Translations under genes and position numbers: made by a program
The notes under the pieces: generated by a model
What the model was told of the DNA's origin: nothing
The model's input: the letters and a program-made list of their open reading frames with translations, nothing else
Databases searched by the model: none
Part shown: one piece after another, positions 36,301 through 44,653 of the stretch
Numbering within the stretch: position 1 is the first letter of the stretch
Layout of the letters: each line of letters opens with the position of its first letter
From: Anabaena sp051781005
GTDB taxonomy: Bacteria; Cyanobacteriota; Cyanobacteriia; Cyanobacteriales; Nostocaceae
Length of the DNA stretch: 64,000 nucleotides
Reading direction: 5' to 3'
NCBI RefSeq assembly: GCF_051781005.1
Contig: NZ_JBPWOA010000021.1
Coordinates: 13,019 to 77,018, forward strand

Positions 36301-37206
36301 ATGTCTATGACTTTTTCTCAACAGGCTGAACTCAAATTGAAAATTGCGGCTATGCCTAGCTGGTTACGTCGTTCTCTTGGCAAAGCTAGTGAAATTTCTA
36401 CCGTACAACGTATTATTAAGCAGCGCCAAATTCATACGATTTGTGAAGAAGGCCGCTGTCCTAATCGAGGGGAGTGCTATGCCCAAAAAACTGCAACTTT
36501 TTTACTCATGGGACCAACCTGCACTAGGTCTTGTGCTTTTTGTCAAGTAGATAAAGGTCATGCGCCAATGGCTGTAGATAAAGAGGAACCGCAAAAGGTC
36601 GCAGAGTCAGTCCAGCTTTTGGGATTGCGTTATGTGGTACTGACTTCTGTAGCCCGTGATGATTTGTCTGATGGGGGTGCTAGGCATTTTGTGAAAACGA
36701 TGGAGGCTATCCGCCAATTAAACCCAGAAACTCAAATTGAAGTGCTGACACCTGATTTGTGGGGTGGTGCGGGTGTTGGGGAAGCAGGGCAACGCTTACG
36801 GATAGCTATGATTGTTACTGCTAAACCGGCTTGTTTTAATCATAACGTTGAGACTGTGCGTAGATTAACAGGGCCTGTAAGACGGGGTGCGAAGTACGAT
36901 CGCTCTTTAGGTGTTTTGGCAACTGTTAAAAGCATTGATTCCAGTATTCCCACTAAGTCAGGTTTAATGCTGGGACATGGTGAAAGTAAGGAGGAAGTAA
37001 TTGAGACAATGGCAGATTTGCGGGCTATCAAGTGCGATCGCATTACCCTTGGTCAATATATGCGACCCTCTTTAGAACACTTACCAGTACAAAAATACTG
37101 GACACCAGCAGAATTTGACGAACTCGGCAGCATAGCCAGAGATATGGGATTTAGTCATGTCCGTTCTGGTCCCTTGGTGCGGAGTTCATATCATGCTGGG
37201 GAATAA
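36301..37206 (+). CDS. lipA: Lipoyl synthase
   Basis: 301 residues from ATG 36301 (MSMTFSQQAELKLKIAAMPSWLRR). It is a radical-SAM enzyme that inserts two sulfurs into octanoyl groups on lipoate-dependent enzymes. The auxiliary cluster motif C-x4-C-x5-C is CEEGRCPNRGEC, the radical-SAM motif is CTRSCAFC, and the terminal RSSYHA motif is present. One stretch (TPDLWGGAGVGEAGQRLRIAM) replaces the usual IPDF-x-G segment, as in the divergent second LipA found in many cyanobacteria. The frame is open to GTG 36184, but that extension is unlike the family. Confidence 0.93.
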   Translation: MSMTFSQQAELKLKIAAMPSWLRRSLGKASEISTVQRIIKQRQIHTICEEGRCPNRGECYAQKTATFLLMGPTCTRSCAFCQVDKGHAPMAVDKEEPQKVAESVQLLGLRYVVLTSVARDDLSDGGARHFVKTMEAIRQLNPETQIEVLTPDLWGGAGVGEAGQRLRIAMIVTAKPACFNHNVETVRRLTGPVRRGAKYDRSLGVLATVKSIDSSIPTKSGLMLGHGESKEEVIETMADLRAIKCDRITLGQYMRPSLEHLPVQKYWTPAEFDELGSIARDMGFSHVRSGPLVRSSYHAGE

Positions 37207-37256
37207 GGGTGCAGGGGGCAGGAGGCAGGAGGCAGGGGGCAGGAGGCAGGGGGAAA
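37207..37256. repeat. Heptameric tandem repeat GGCAGGG/GGCAGGA
   Basis: Six to seven copies of GGCAGGA/GGCAGGG directly after the lipA stop. The same word type forms the insertion in the helicase gene (12545-12610). Confidence 0.9.
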
Positions 37257-37432
37257 GAATTAAACACCACTGATGTGTATCAGGCTTTTCGTGAAATGGT
37301 ATGACAGAAGGCAGAAAGATATATACTCTCCCCAATCCCCAGTGCCTACAAAAATATTTTTAAAGATTCTGGAGAATTGGTGCTTCTGTTTGCTATTTGT
37401 TAAAAAGTCATCAAAATCAGGAGAACCAAATT

Positions 37433-37549
37433 ATGACTTCTAAAGGTAAAGCTGCTAAACCTACTTATGTTTTTCGTGCAAGTTGGGCGTTGCTACTGTT
37501 GGCTATCAACTTCTTGGTAGCGGCTTACTATTTCCACATCATTGACTAG
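37433..37549 (+). CDS. psaX: Photosystem I protein PsaX (4.8 kDa)
   Basis: A 38-residue protein starting at ATG 37433 with ribosome site AGGAG at 37419-37423. A short polar N-terminus (MTSKGKAAKPTYVFR) leads into one membrane helix (WALLLLAINFLVAAYYF) and ends HIID. The segment ALLLLAINFLVAAYYFHII is the PsaX hallmark; PsaX is a peripheral photosystem I subunit that binds one chlorophyll and is found only in some cyanobacteria. No other psa gene is nearby. It lies between heptamer repeats on both sides. Confidence 0.9.
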   Translation: MTSKGKAAKPTYVFRASWALLLLAINFLVAAYYFHIID

Positions 37550-37724
37550 TTAGAAGTGGACTGGTGCTGCTCAACGAAGAGGCAGGGGGGAACGGGGCAG
37601 GGAGCAGAGGGAAATGACCTCTTTCTCCTGTTATGGAGTAGAGCTAAATATGGGTTTGAATTACCTAGAATTCCCATCTGAAATTATCTCCCTTGCGCCC
37701 TGCACCCTGCGCCCTTGCTTCTTT

Positions 37725-38591
37725 TCACATCGTGCCTTTGAATAAACCTTTGGGACGAATGAGCAGCACCAAAATCATAATTAATAGGGCTATACCTTGT
37801 TTGTACTGTGAACCTAACCAAGGGGTGCTGACTTCTTGAACTATACCAATGATAAAAGCTGCTGCGATCGCACCATAGGGGTTGCCGATGCCTCCCAAAA
37901 TTACAGAAGCAAATAAGGGTAAAATCAAAAACCAGCCCATGTTCGGTCGAACAGCGGTAATCAAACCATACATACTTCCACCCAAAGAAGTGAAAGTTCC
38001 CGCAATTACCCAAGTCCAGAGAACTACTCTATCAACGTTGATACCAGAGACTCTGGCTAAGTCTAAATCATCGGCAACGGCTCGCATCGCTTTACCAATT
38101 TTGGTATTTTGGAGCAAGTAATGTAACGACACAATTGCCAGCACTGCTAACCCCAGTACCAATATTTGATTTTGTGGTATTCTTAATTCCCCAAATTCTA
38201 AAGCTGGGGTAACAGGCAGATTATAATTTTGGTTTTTACCTCCCCACAGAAAAATGATTCCATTGCGGAGAAATAAAGCCAGTCCGATAGAGATAATTAT
38301 CAGTGTTGTTGAACTAGCACGGATAGACCGCATCCTTGACCACAGTAATTTTTCTGCCAGTAACATGGCTCCGACGGTTCCCGCAGCAGCTAGAATCATC
38401 GACAGCCAAATATTTACCCCCAGAGCATTTACTATCAGGGTCAGATAAGCTCCCAATGTGAGAAAATCACCGTGGGCAAAATTAGATAATCTTAAAATTC
38501 CATAGGTGAGAGTGAGTCCTACTGCGGCTAGAGCAATAATGCTTCCCACCGCAATCCCGTTGACAATTAATTGAGCAAATTGTACATCCAT
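37725..38591 (-). CDS. Branched-chain/neutral amino acid ABC transporter permease (LivH type)
   Basis: A 288-residue inner-membrane permease with about eight helices. It has GSIIALAAVGLTLTYGILRLSNFAHGDFLTLGAY at the N-terminus and a cytoplasmic loop KIGKAMRAVADDLDLARVSGINVDRV, the LivH-type signal for contact with the ATPase. It ends GLITAVRPNMGWFLILPLFASVILGGIGNPYGAIAAAF and RPKGLFKG. Partners (LivM, LivF, LivG, binding protein) are not adjacent, which is usual in Nostoc, where the Nat genes are scattered. It could be NatC or NatD, but this cannot be decided here. Confidence 0.88.
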   Translation of the reverse strand: MDVQFAQLIVNGIAVGSIIALAAVGLTLTYGILRLSNFAHGDFLTLGAYLTLIVNALGVNIWLSMILAAAGTVGAMLLAEKLLWSRMRSIRASSTTLIIISIGLALFLRNGIIFLWGGKNQNYNLPVTPALEFGELRIPQNQILVLGLAVLAIVSLHYLLQNTKIGKAMRAVADDLDLARVSGINVDRVVLWTWVIAGTFTSLGGSMYGLITAVRPNMGWFLILPLFASVILGGIGNPYGAIAAAFIIGIVQEVSTPWLGSQYKQGIALLIMILVLLIRPKGLFKGTM

Positions 38592-38756
38592 TGTTTTAAG
38601 TTACTATGAAGAATTTTTTTAGACGGTAATTTCCTTCTATAAATGTTGGATTAACAGTTACAATTGACACTATCAGATATGTTTTTCAATTTAAAAAGAT
38701 TTGTCCGTTAATATACATAAAATCCAGTTTGCATTTTCTTGGCGGTCTAGTTGACC

Positions 38757-40616
38757 ATGCAGCAGTCTTCAAGCTTACCAGAACAGAACTCACAGATAAA
38801 TGGAACGCCAACAGTTTTGACAACAATCCAGAAACTGCGGGATAACTTGTGGTTGGAACGCAGGTTGAATCACTTGCAGAGTCGTCTCAATGATTGTCTG
38901 CTTTCATCTACTGACACGATACCAGAGACCGTCATTACGGCAGCAGAGATTTTCCAAACTGTGGTTAACGAACTTCACAACGCTTTAAATGCCAGTTGGG
39001 AAGAGTCTACGCAGTTTGCTGTAGGCATTGCTCAATGTCAACCAGAAGAAATTTTTGGTAATATTTGCTATGTTTCTAGCTGTTCCACCCCCGGAATACC
39101 AATCCCAGCAATAAGATCCAAAGTAGGGAAAAAACTGCAATTGAGATTAAATGCTGCCATCAAACTAGAAGATTTGCAGCAAATGGAAAGAGAAAAACAC
39201 CCCTGTGTTTGGCGTTTAGTTGATGATTCTCACAACGTGATGACATGGTTAGTTATTGCCACAACCAAGTCTAATAATGATAGTGATACCATCGACTCAT
39301 TAGCAACTCAACTGCGATCGCAATTAATCACCAGAACAATCGGTTATTGCAATACAGCTTTGGCACAATTGAGGCAATTACAGTCTTGGCAACAACATTG
39401 TCAACAGTTAGCTAACTTTAATCAGGAACTAGAACGCACTAATCAACTTAAAAACCAGTTTCTAGCCAATACCAGCCACGAAATTCGCACCCCCCTCAGT
39501 TCTATCATCGGATTCACACATTTGCTGCTGGCACAAGGTTACGAACCAGACAAACAACGTCACCAAGAATATTTACACATCATCCAATCCAGTGGTAAGC
39601 ATTTGCTATGTCTGATTAATGATATTTTGGACCTTTCTAAAATCGAAGCCAATCAGCTAGAAGTGCAATGGGAAATAGTTGATGTGCCATCATTATGTCG
39701 CAATGTTTTAGCTTTGGTGAAAGAGAAAGCCGCTAATAAGGGTTTGAAACTGCGTCTAGAAATAGACGATGATGTCAAAACTTTACTAGCCGATCCTTTG
39801 CGACTCAAACAAATGCTATTGAATTTACTCTTCAATGCCGTTAAATTTACAAGTACTGGTAGTGTTGGTTTACGGGTAGCTACACAAGATTTATATTTAC
39901 GTTTTACAATTTGGGATACTGGAATTGGCATATCTCCAGAAAACCAAGCTCTACTATTTCGTCCCTATAGCCAAATTATTAACTCCGCCGCTGAAATCAA
40001 TGAAGGTACTGGTTTGGGGTTAGTGGTTACTCAGCAGCTGGCAGAAATTCACGGTGGTTCTTTGGCGTTGGAATCAGAAGTAAATCGCGGTTCCTATTTC
40101 ACCATTTCTCTTCCCCTCCAGCCAATGGGAAAAGTTTTAGAAGCAATAGAAATCAAGGCAGAAAAGGATTTAGAAATTAGTCAGGGTGTGAGTAATTTTT
40201 CTGGCTCCCAGTCTGCCTCTATTATTCCCATCAATTCCTCACGACAAATTTTGTTGGTAGAAGACGATGTTGCTAATAGGGAATTAATGCGAATTTATTT
40301 AAGTAGATTGGGTTATCAGGTAACTTGTGTGAAGAATGCAGACAAAATGTGGAAAACTCTCCCACAGATAACACCAGCAGTAATTTTAATGGATGTGAAT
40401 CTGCCAGATGGCAATGGTTTGAACTTGGTGCAACAACTGCGAGATCATCCCCAATATCAGCAAATACCAATTATTGCCCAAACAGCAATGGCGATGAAAG
40501 GGGATAAGGAAACCTGTCTAGCGGCTGGTGTCAGTGAGTATATTTCTAAACCCATAGATTTACAACTTTTAGGTAATATGGTGGCAAAGTATTGTCAATT
40601 GAGTACCGAGTATTGA
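38757..40616 (+). CDS. Hybrid histidine kinase with C-terminal receiver
   Basis: 619 residues from ATG 38757; TTG 38751 is in frame just before. The N-terminal half (to about 235) is GAF-like and soluble (QKLRDNLWLERRLNHLQSRLNDCLL onwards), as in several cyanobacterial kinases. A coiled linker ends in HisKA with FLANTSHEIRTPLSSIIGFTHLL. The ATPase has LLFNAVKFTSTGSV, DTGIGI and GTGLGLVVTQQL. The receiver has LVEDDVANRELMRIYL, VILMDVNLPDGNG and YISKPIDLQLL. No membrane segment. Monocistronic, followed by a GAGTACC repeat. Confidence 0.93.
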   Translation: MQQSSSLPEQNSQINGTPTVLTTIQKLRDNLWLERRLNHLQSRLNDCLLSSTDTIPETVITAAEIFQTVVNELHNALNASWEESTQFAVGIAQCQPEEIFGNICYVSSCSTPGIPIPAIRSKVGKKLQLRLNAAIKLEDLQQMEREKHPCVWRLVDDSHNVMTWLVIATTKSNNDSDTIDSLATQLRSQLITRTIGYCNTALAQLRQLQSWQQHCQQLANFNQELERTNQLKNQFLANTSHEIRTPLSSIIGFTHLLLAQGYEPDKQRHQEYLHIIQSSGKHLLCLINDILDLSKIEANQLEVQWEIVDVPSLCRNVLALVKEKAANKGLKLRLEIDDDVKTLLADPLRLKQMLLNLLFNAVKFTSTGSVGLRVATQDLYLRFTIWDTGIGISPENQALLFRPYSQIINSAAEINEGTGLGLVVTQQLAEIHGGSLALESEVNRGSYFTISLPLQPMGKVLEAIEIKAEKDLEISQGVSNFSGSQSASIIPINSSRQILLVEDDVANRELMRIYLSRLGYQVTCVKNADKMWKTLPQITPAVILMDVNLPDGNGLNLVQQLRDHPQYQQIPIIAQTAMAMKGDKETCLAAGVSEYISKPIDLQLLGNMVAKYCQLSTEY

Positions 40617-40672
40617 GTACCGAGTACCGAGTACCGAGTATCGAGTACTGAGTATTGAGTATTGAGTGCTGA
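40604..40672. repeat. Heptameric tandem repeat GAGTACC
   Basis: About nine copies of GAGTACC and variants (GAGTATT, GAGTACT) across the stop codon of the hybrid kinase gene and beyond. The same unit occurs at 51262-51310 and 51417-51434. Confidence 0.9.
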
Positions 40673-40792
40673 TTCCTATTTGTAACCAAAAAACTTTTTC
40701 AGCAAACCCTATTTATGTTGACAAAGCATGGGAACGATGGATGACTACAATAGAAATTGTCAGGTGCTATCAGGTTTTGGCAGGATTGGGAA

Positions 40793-41623
40793 ATGATGAT
40801 GACAGAAAAATTGGCGCAATTAAAAGCTTTATTTGCAGAAATGGAGCAGGCGTTGATTGCCTACTCTGGGGGCGTTGATAGTACATTAGTGGCTAAGATT
40901 GCCTATGATGTGTTGGGCGATCGCGCTTTGGCTGTAACGGCTGTTTCTCCTTCGTTGTTACCAGAAGAGTTGGCAGACGCTGAAGCCCAAGCCGCAACCA
41001 TTGGGATTGCCCATAAAATCGTCCAGACTCACGAAATGGAAAATCCCAATTACACATCTAATCCTGTTAACCGCTGCTATTTTTGCAAAAGTGAACTGCA
41101 CGATACACTCAAACCGTTGGCATTAGAGTTAGGCTATCCCTATGTAGTAGATGGGGTAAACGCCGATGATTTGCACGATTATCGCCCCGGAATTCAAGCA
41201 GCTAAAGAAAGAGGTGCGCGATCGCCTTTAGCAGAAATAGGCATCACTAAAGCCCAAGTCCGTCAACTTTCTCAACAACTCGGTTTACCTTGGTGGGATA
41301 AACCAGCCCAACCTTGTCTGAGTTCTCGCTTTCCCTATGGTGAAGAAATTACCATAGCCAAGTTACAGCGAGTCGGCAGAGCAGAAATTTATTTACGAAA
41401 TCTCGGTTGGGACAATTTGCGGGTACGTTCTCAAGAAGACACCGCACGAATTGAACTATCACCAGAACAAATTCAAAAATTTGTTTTAACTACAGACTTA
41501 CCCTCTTTAGTTATTGCATTTCAGAATTTGGGATTTATTTACGTCACCTTAGATTTAGAAGGTTATCGCAGCGGCAAGTTAAATCAGGTTTTAAATCGGG
41601 AAATTGTGGGTGGTAAATCCTAA
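40793..41623 (+). CDS. larE: ATP-dependent sacrificial sulfur transferase LarE
   Basis: 276 residues from ATG 40793; three ATG codons in a row make the exact start uncertain. The PP-loop ATP-binding motif AYSGGVDST comes first. NRCYFCKSELHDTLKPLA carries a cysteine pair, VDGVNADDLHDYRPGIQAAKERG follows, and KPAQPCLSSRFPYGEEI carries the cysteine at the sulfur-donor position. LarE donates its own cysteine sulfur, or sulfur through a cluster, to make the nickel-pincer cofactor of lactate racemase. larB, larC and larA are not in the window. A repeat and 176 bp separate it from the hybrid kinase. Confidence 0.92.
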   Translation: MMMTEKLAQLKALFAEMEQALIAYSGGVDSTLVAKIAYDVLGDRALAVTAVSPSLLPEELADAEAQAATIGIAHKIVQTHEMENPNYTSNPVNRCYFCKSELHDTLKPLALELGYPYVVDGVNADDLHDYRPGIQAAKERGARSPLAEIGITKAQVRQLSQQLGLPWWDKPAQPCLSSRFPYGEEITIAKLQRVGRAEIYLRNLGWDNLRVRSQEDTARIELSPEQIQKFVLTTDLPSLVIAFQNLGFIYVTLDLEGYRSGKLNQVLNREIVGGKS

Positions 41624-41716
41624 CTGGAGAATTAGCGATATAGCAACCATCAAAGTGCTGAGGACATCAACAGACTTTTAACTCTGTCACCTGTTCCCAA
41701 TCACCTGCATTTACCC

Positions 41717-42859
41717 TCAATTCAGGCTTCGAGCAACTCTAAACTCTATCTGCTGTAGGGCAGCTTGCCATACATCATATCCTTCTGGTGTCAAATGCAC
41801 CCCATCTGTTGTTAAGTCTGAACGTAAATTACCCTCAAAATCTGTAAACCAATTGTGGATATTCAGATAATTTGCACCTTCTTGTTTAGCAATCAAGGCT
41901 ATTTGGGCATTGAGATGACGAATACGCTTGTTAGGAATTATAGTCCGGCGAATCGGCAAAATTGATTGCACCATAATCTGACTTTTTGGGTGAGTTTGGC
42001 GTAAGCTGCGAATAATCTGGCGGTGATTACGCAAAATTGACACATCACTAGCACCTCTGAGCAAGTCATTGATCCCAACCATCAAATAAATCACTTCTGG
42101 ACGTGTTGTCGAAAATGCTCCCACTCTTCTCAATACACCTTCAGACCTATCTCCAGATATGCCTTGATTTAGCCACAATTTACCAGCCGGTAGTTTTTCT
42201 TTAGGAAACCACAAACTCAAAGAATCACCCACCAAGATACTCAACCGATTTGTACCCTGACCTTGGGAAATAGCTCTAGCTTCCATAGCTAATAAGCTTT
42301 TCCAATCTTGATAACTGAGTTTATATTGTTTGGCTGACTTCCACGAGGAAGCTAAATCGTCATCATCCACACGAGTGTAAATTTGGCCTGTTTTCAGTGA
42401 CGCTAATCTTAGGTAGTAAAGTTGATTTCCAGATAAAAAAGTTTGTTTGGTTTTTTGGGAACTGAAGTTCAGTGATGTTTTTATGGGTGTTGGCAAAATA
42501 TAGTTAGTGAATTCTGCTAACAAAATGTCAAGATTGGGGCTAATGTTCTCACCTACTTCTAGCTGCGAATTCTCAGATGTGGATACAGCTTGGCTGCTGA
42601 ATTCTGGTAAAGAGATACTTTTTTCACGTACTTGTCGCTGTGAACGCCTTGGTGTGGAAGTACCTTGACTACTAAATTCTGGTAAAGAAATGTCAACATT
42701 AGTGATGACTTTTTCACCTACTTGCGACTGTGAATTTAGTGTTAAATTTTCCAGAAAATCAGTATTTTCTGGTAGGACACTCGACATCTTTGGGAGAGCC
42801 GATGTTGGTACTGTCAATCCTGTTAACAAGCTTGCTGCCAACAGATAAGGTTCCTTCAT
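41717..42859 (-). CDS. SGNH/GDSL family hydrolase
   Basis: A 380-residue protein. After a short hydrophobic start (LLAASLLTGLTVPTSA, possible signal peptide), residues about 25-135 form a low-complexity region with three related ISLPEFSSQ(G/A) repeats. The SGNH domain follows from about 195: GDSLSLWF (serine), LNQGISGDRS (glycine), YLMVGINDLLRG (asparagine) and DGVHLTPEGYDVW (Asp-x-x-His). The full catalytic set is present. Likely an exported esterase or lipase acting on envelope or polysaccharide esters; substrate unknown. Confidence 0.88.
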   Translation of the reverse strand: MKEPYLLAASLLTGLTVPTSALPKMSSVLPENTDFLENLTLNSQSQVGEKVITNVDISLPEFSSQGTSTPRRSQRQVREKSISLPEFSSQAVSTSENSQLEVGENISPNLDILLAEFTNYILPTPIKTSLNFSSQKTKQTFLSGNQLYYLRLASLKTGQIYTRVDDDDLASSWKSAKQYKLSYQDWKSLLAMEARAISQGQGTNRLSILVGDSLSLWFPKEKLPAGKLWLNQGISGDRSEGVLRRVGAFSTTRPEVIYLMVGINDLLRGASDVSILRNHRQIIRSLRQTHPKSQIMVQSILPIRRTIIPNKRIRHLNAQIALIAKQEGANYLNIHNWFTDFEGNLRSDLTTDGVHLTPEGYDVWQAALQQIEFRVARSLN

Positions 42860-43129
42860 CGTTTTTTCTTTCCTTGTAAATACTCACTACTTTTCCTTAT
42901 GACAGCCTGTTCAGGCTGAATTCAGGAAAATTTTACTTTCCTTACACCTGTATCAATATCCCCCATGAGGATGTAATTCCCTGATTTTTAGTATAAAAAA
43001 TAACTAAATATCGGACAGTTTAAATTTATTATTATTATTTACAACTTAGTTAAAATTTTTTCAAAATTAGAATAACGTCATTTAAAGTGCTAAGATTTAT
43101 GCGAAGTCATTAATGTTTCCTTTTATTCC

Positions 43130-43324
43130 GTGGCTAGAGCTAGTACCGCAATTGGTGTCAGTCCAATCATTAAAGAGATTGTGCAAAAACAGGCACATTC
43201 TACACGTCTAACCTTAAAAGAGGTTATTCTCATGGGGATGTTAGCTATTGACAAGCTGGATGATCAAGGTCGTCAAGAGTTAGCAGATCAAGTCCATCAA
43301 ATGCAGGTTAATGGTGACATATGA
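43130..43324 (+). CDS. Small hypothetical protein, 64 residues
   Basis: GTG at 43130. The product MARASTAIGVSPIIKEIVQKQAHSTR... is soluble and mostly helical, with LTLKEVILMGMLAIDKL and a glutamine-rich end. I do not recognise the family; the layout recalls short ribbon-helix-helix or antitoxin-like proteins, without a clear motif. No strong ribosome site is seen. It faces a terminator-like hairpin about 260 bp downstream. Confidence 0.5.
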   Translation: MARASTAIGVSPIIKEIVQKQAHSTRLTLKEVILMGMLAIDKLDDQGRQELADQVHQMQVNGDI

Positions 43325-44174
43325 ATCTGTCTTGAGGAGTCTAAACTCTAAAATCTCAAGTGCAACAACATTGACTGCATTTGAAATGATAGTAAAACCA
43401 CGACGACTCAAGTATGGACTCTCTGCTAAATCCGTAGCAGTATCCCATTAAATAAACCTCTTTCAGTTCCAGCGATATCTATCGGCATTGTTAGATTTCA
43501 GCAATGAAATCCGTTGTCTTAGAACCTAATCAGGTATCTAGAACTAGATATCAGTCAACAGTTAGAAGCTTAATAAAGAACTCAACAAAACCCAGAGGAT
43601 AACTTACTGGATGGGGTTTTTTCCGCTTATTTACAGGGCGGAAATAAGCACTATTTAATCCAGTATTAGCAATTTTTAGCAAATTCGGCGAAATTGCTAC
43701 CTCGTTATCCTTTGGTAATTTTTCCGGAATTTCATGTCCACCAGGACAAATATTAGCTTTATAGCCATTTTTGAGTAAATTCTGCCTACTCTGGCTATAA
43801 GGCTTCAAAATTTTTCTGTTATCTGTTTTGAGATGTGGTGTTTGACAACTACTAAATTCACTGCATAATTAACATGAATATTCTTAATTGTTACCTATTT
43901 AGAAAGTGTGGGAACACTGGATGATACTGGTAATATTTTTTTGCTTCAAAAAAAATTGTAATTCTTCAGCAAATTTAATTAAAAGTTATAGATATTCATT
44001 ACTTGTTATGCTAAATAAGTCTGTAAATCAGCTTAAAACCCTTATCAGGCAATAATCATAGTCGTTGCCTAACTACTTATATATTTAATTTTCCACTAAA
44101 TATGTCTAATAATTAGGGATAAAAGTGGCGAAACTTTTACCCCCAAGAATGAATATTAAATTTAAAAACTTGAT
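43325..44174. other. Long region without a supported protein gene; possible small RNA
   Basis: 850 bp. It contains a perfect inverted repeat TATCTAG-AA-CTAGATA (43535-43550) followed by a terminator-like hairpin (43587-43622) on the plus strand, which could mark the end of a small RNA or a long 3' leader of the 64-residue gene. A minus-strand frame (43551-43808) starts at TTG, has no other possible start and no recognised motif, and is not called. 43860-44174 is AT-rich with nothing recognised. Confidence 0.4.
43587..43622 (+). terminator. Terminator-like hairpin with T-run
   Basis: AAAACCC (43587-43593) pairs with GGGTTTT (43614-43620), an inner CCAG/CTGG pairing is possible, and the stem runs into TTTTTT. 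It is not next to a called gene stop. Confidence 0.45.
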
Positions 44175-44330
44175 TTAGCTGTAAGATGCCATTTCTGCTT
44201 CCAACTGACCAATGAGGTTTTCATCACCCTTTAATCTGGCTACTTCCAAGCGATGTTTTAGAGTTTTCTGAATATTCTCTTTGTGTGCTTCTTCTGTTTT
44301 CCGGGCTACTTGCGCTCGATTGCTACTCAT
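44175..44330 (-). CDS. Small hypothetical protein, 51 residues
   Basis: ATG at 44330 with AAAGGAG eight bases before it. The product MSSNRAQVARKTEEAHKENI... is highly charged and almost wholly helical (KTLKHRLEVARLKGDENLIGQLEAEMASYS). The frame is open 14 codons further up, but the ribosome site decides the start. No known family recognised; the good ribosome site and codon use support a real gene. Confidence 0.65.
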   Translation of the reverse strand: MSSNRAQVARKTEEAHKENIQKTLKHRLEVARLKGDENLIGQLEAEMASYS

Positions 44331-44565
44331 AGGGATAACTCCTTTAGGTTTATGTCTATGTCTTGTATTCATAACATAGCATACATTTTGTAGCTGTTGT
44401 TACAGAAATAAATTAAATATTGTATATGTGTAGTTATTCTTAGGACTTACTCACTATACAAATTGGAAATGATATGAATCAACGATAATTGGTCATTGCA
44501 GGCTTTTGAGACAGCAACAGGTGTAAATGATTGATGAGAATTAGCAGTGAAAGAATAATTAAATT

Positions 44566-44653
44566 TATAGCAATTCCCATTCAAGTGAGGTGTAAGCAGT
44601 AATAATTAAACGCAGATATTTTTGTACTTTATTAGGCTAGGAAATGCTATATA
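44566..44653. repeat. Dispersed repeat, copy 1
   Basis: TATAGCAATT...ATTCAAGT GAGGTGTAAGC...TTAAACGCAGAT...TTTTGTACTT(T/C)AT...TAGG...GGAAATGCTATAT. The same order of words is found at 62561-62669. Ends ATATAGC/GCTATAT are inverted. It overlaps the last codons of the PilJ-type kinase gene. Confidence 0.75.

Noticed and set aside
40604..40672. Regular repeats looking like a CRISPR array
   Set aside because: Units are seven bases with no unique spacers; this is a heptameric tandem repeat. No cas gene is present.
43551..43808. Minus-strand open frame of 85 codons
   Set aside because: Only a TTG start, no ribosome site, no recognised motif, and it overlaps a plus-strand terminator-like hairpin. 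Not called as a gene.
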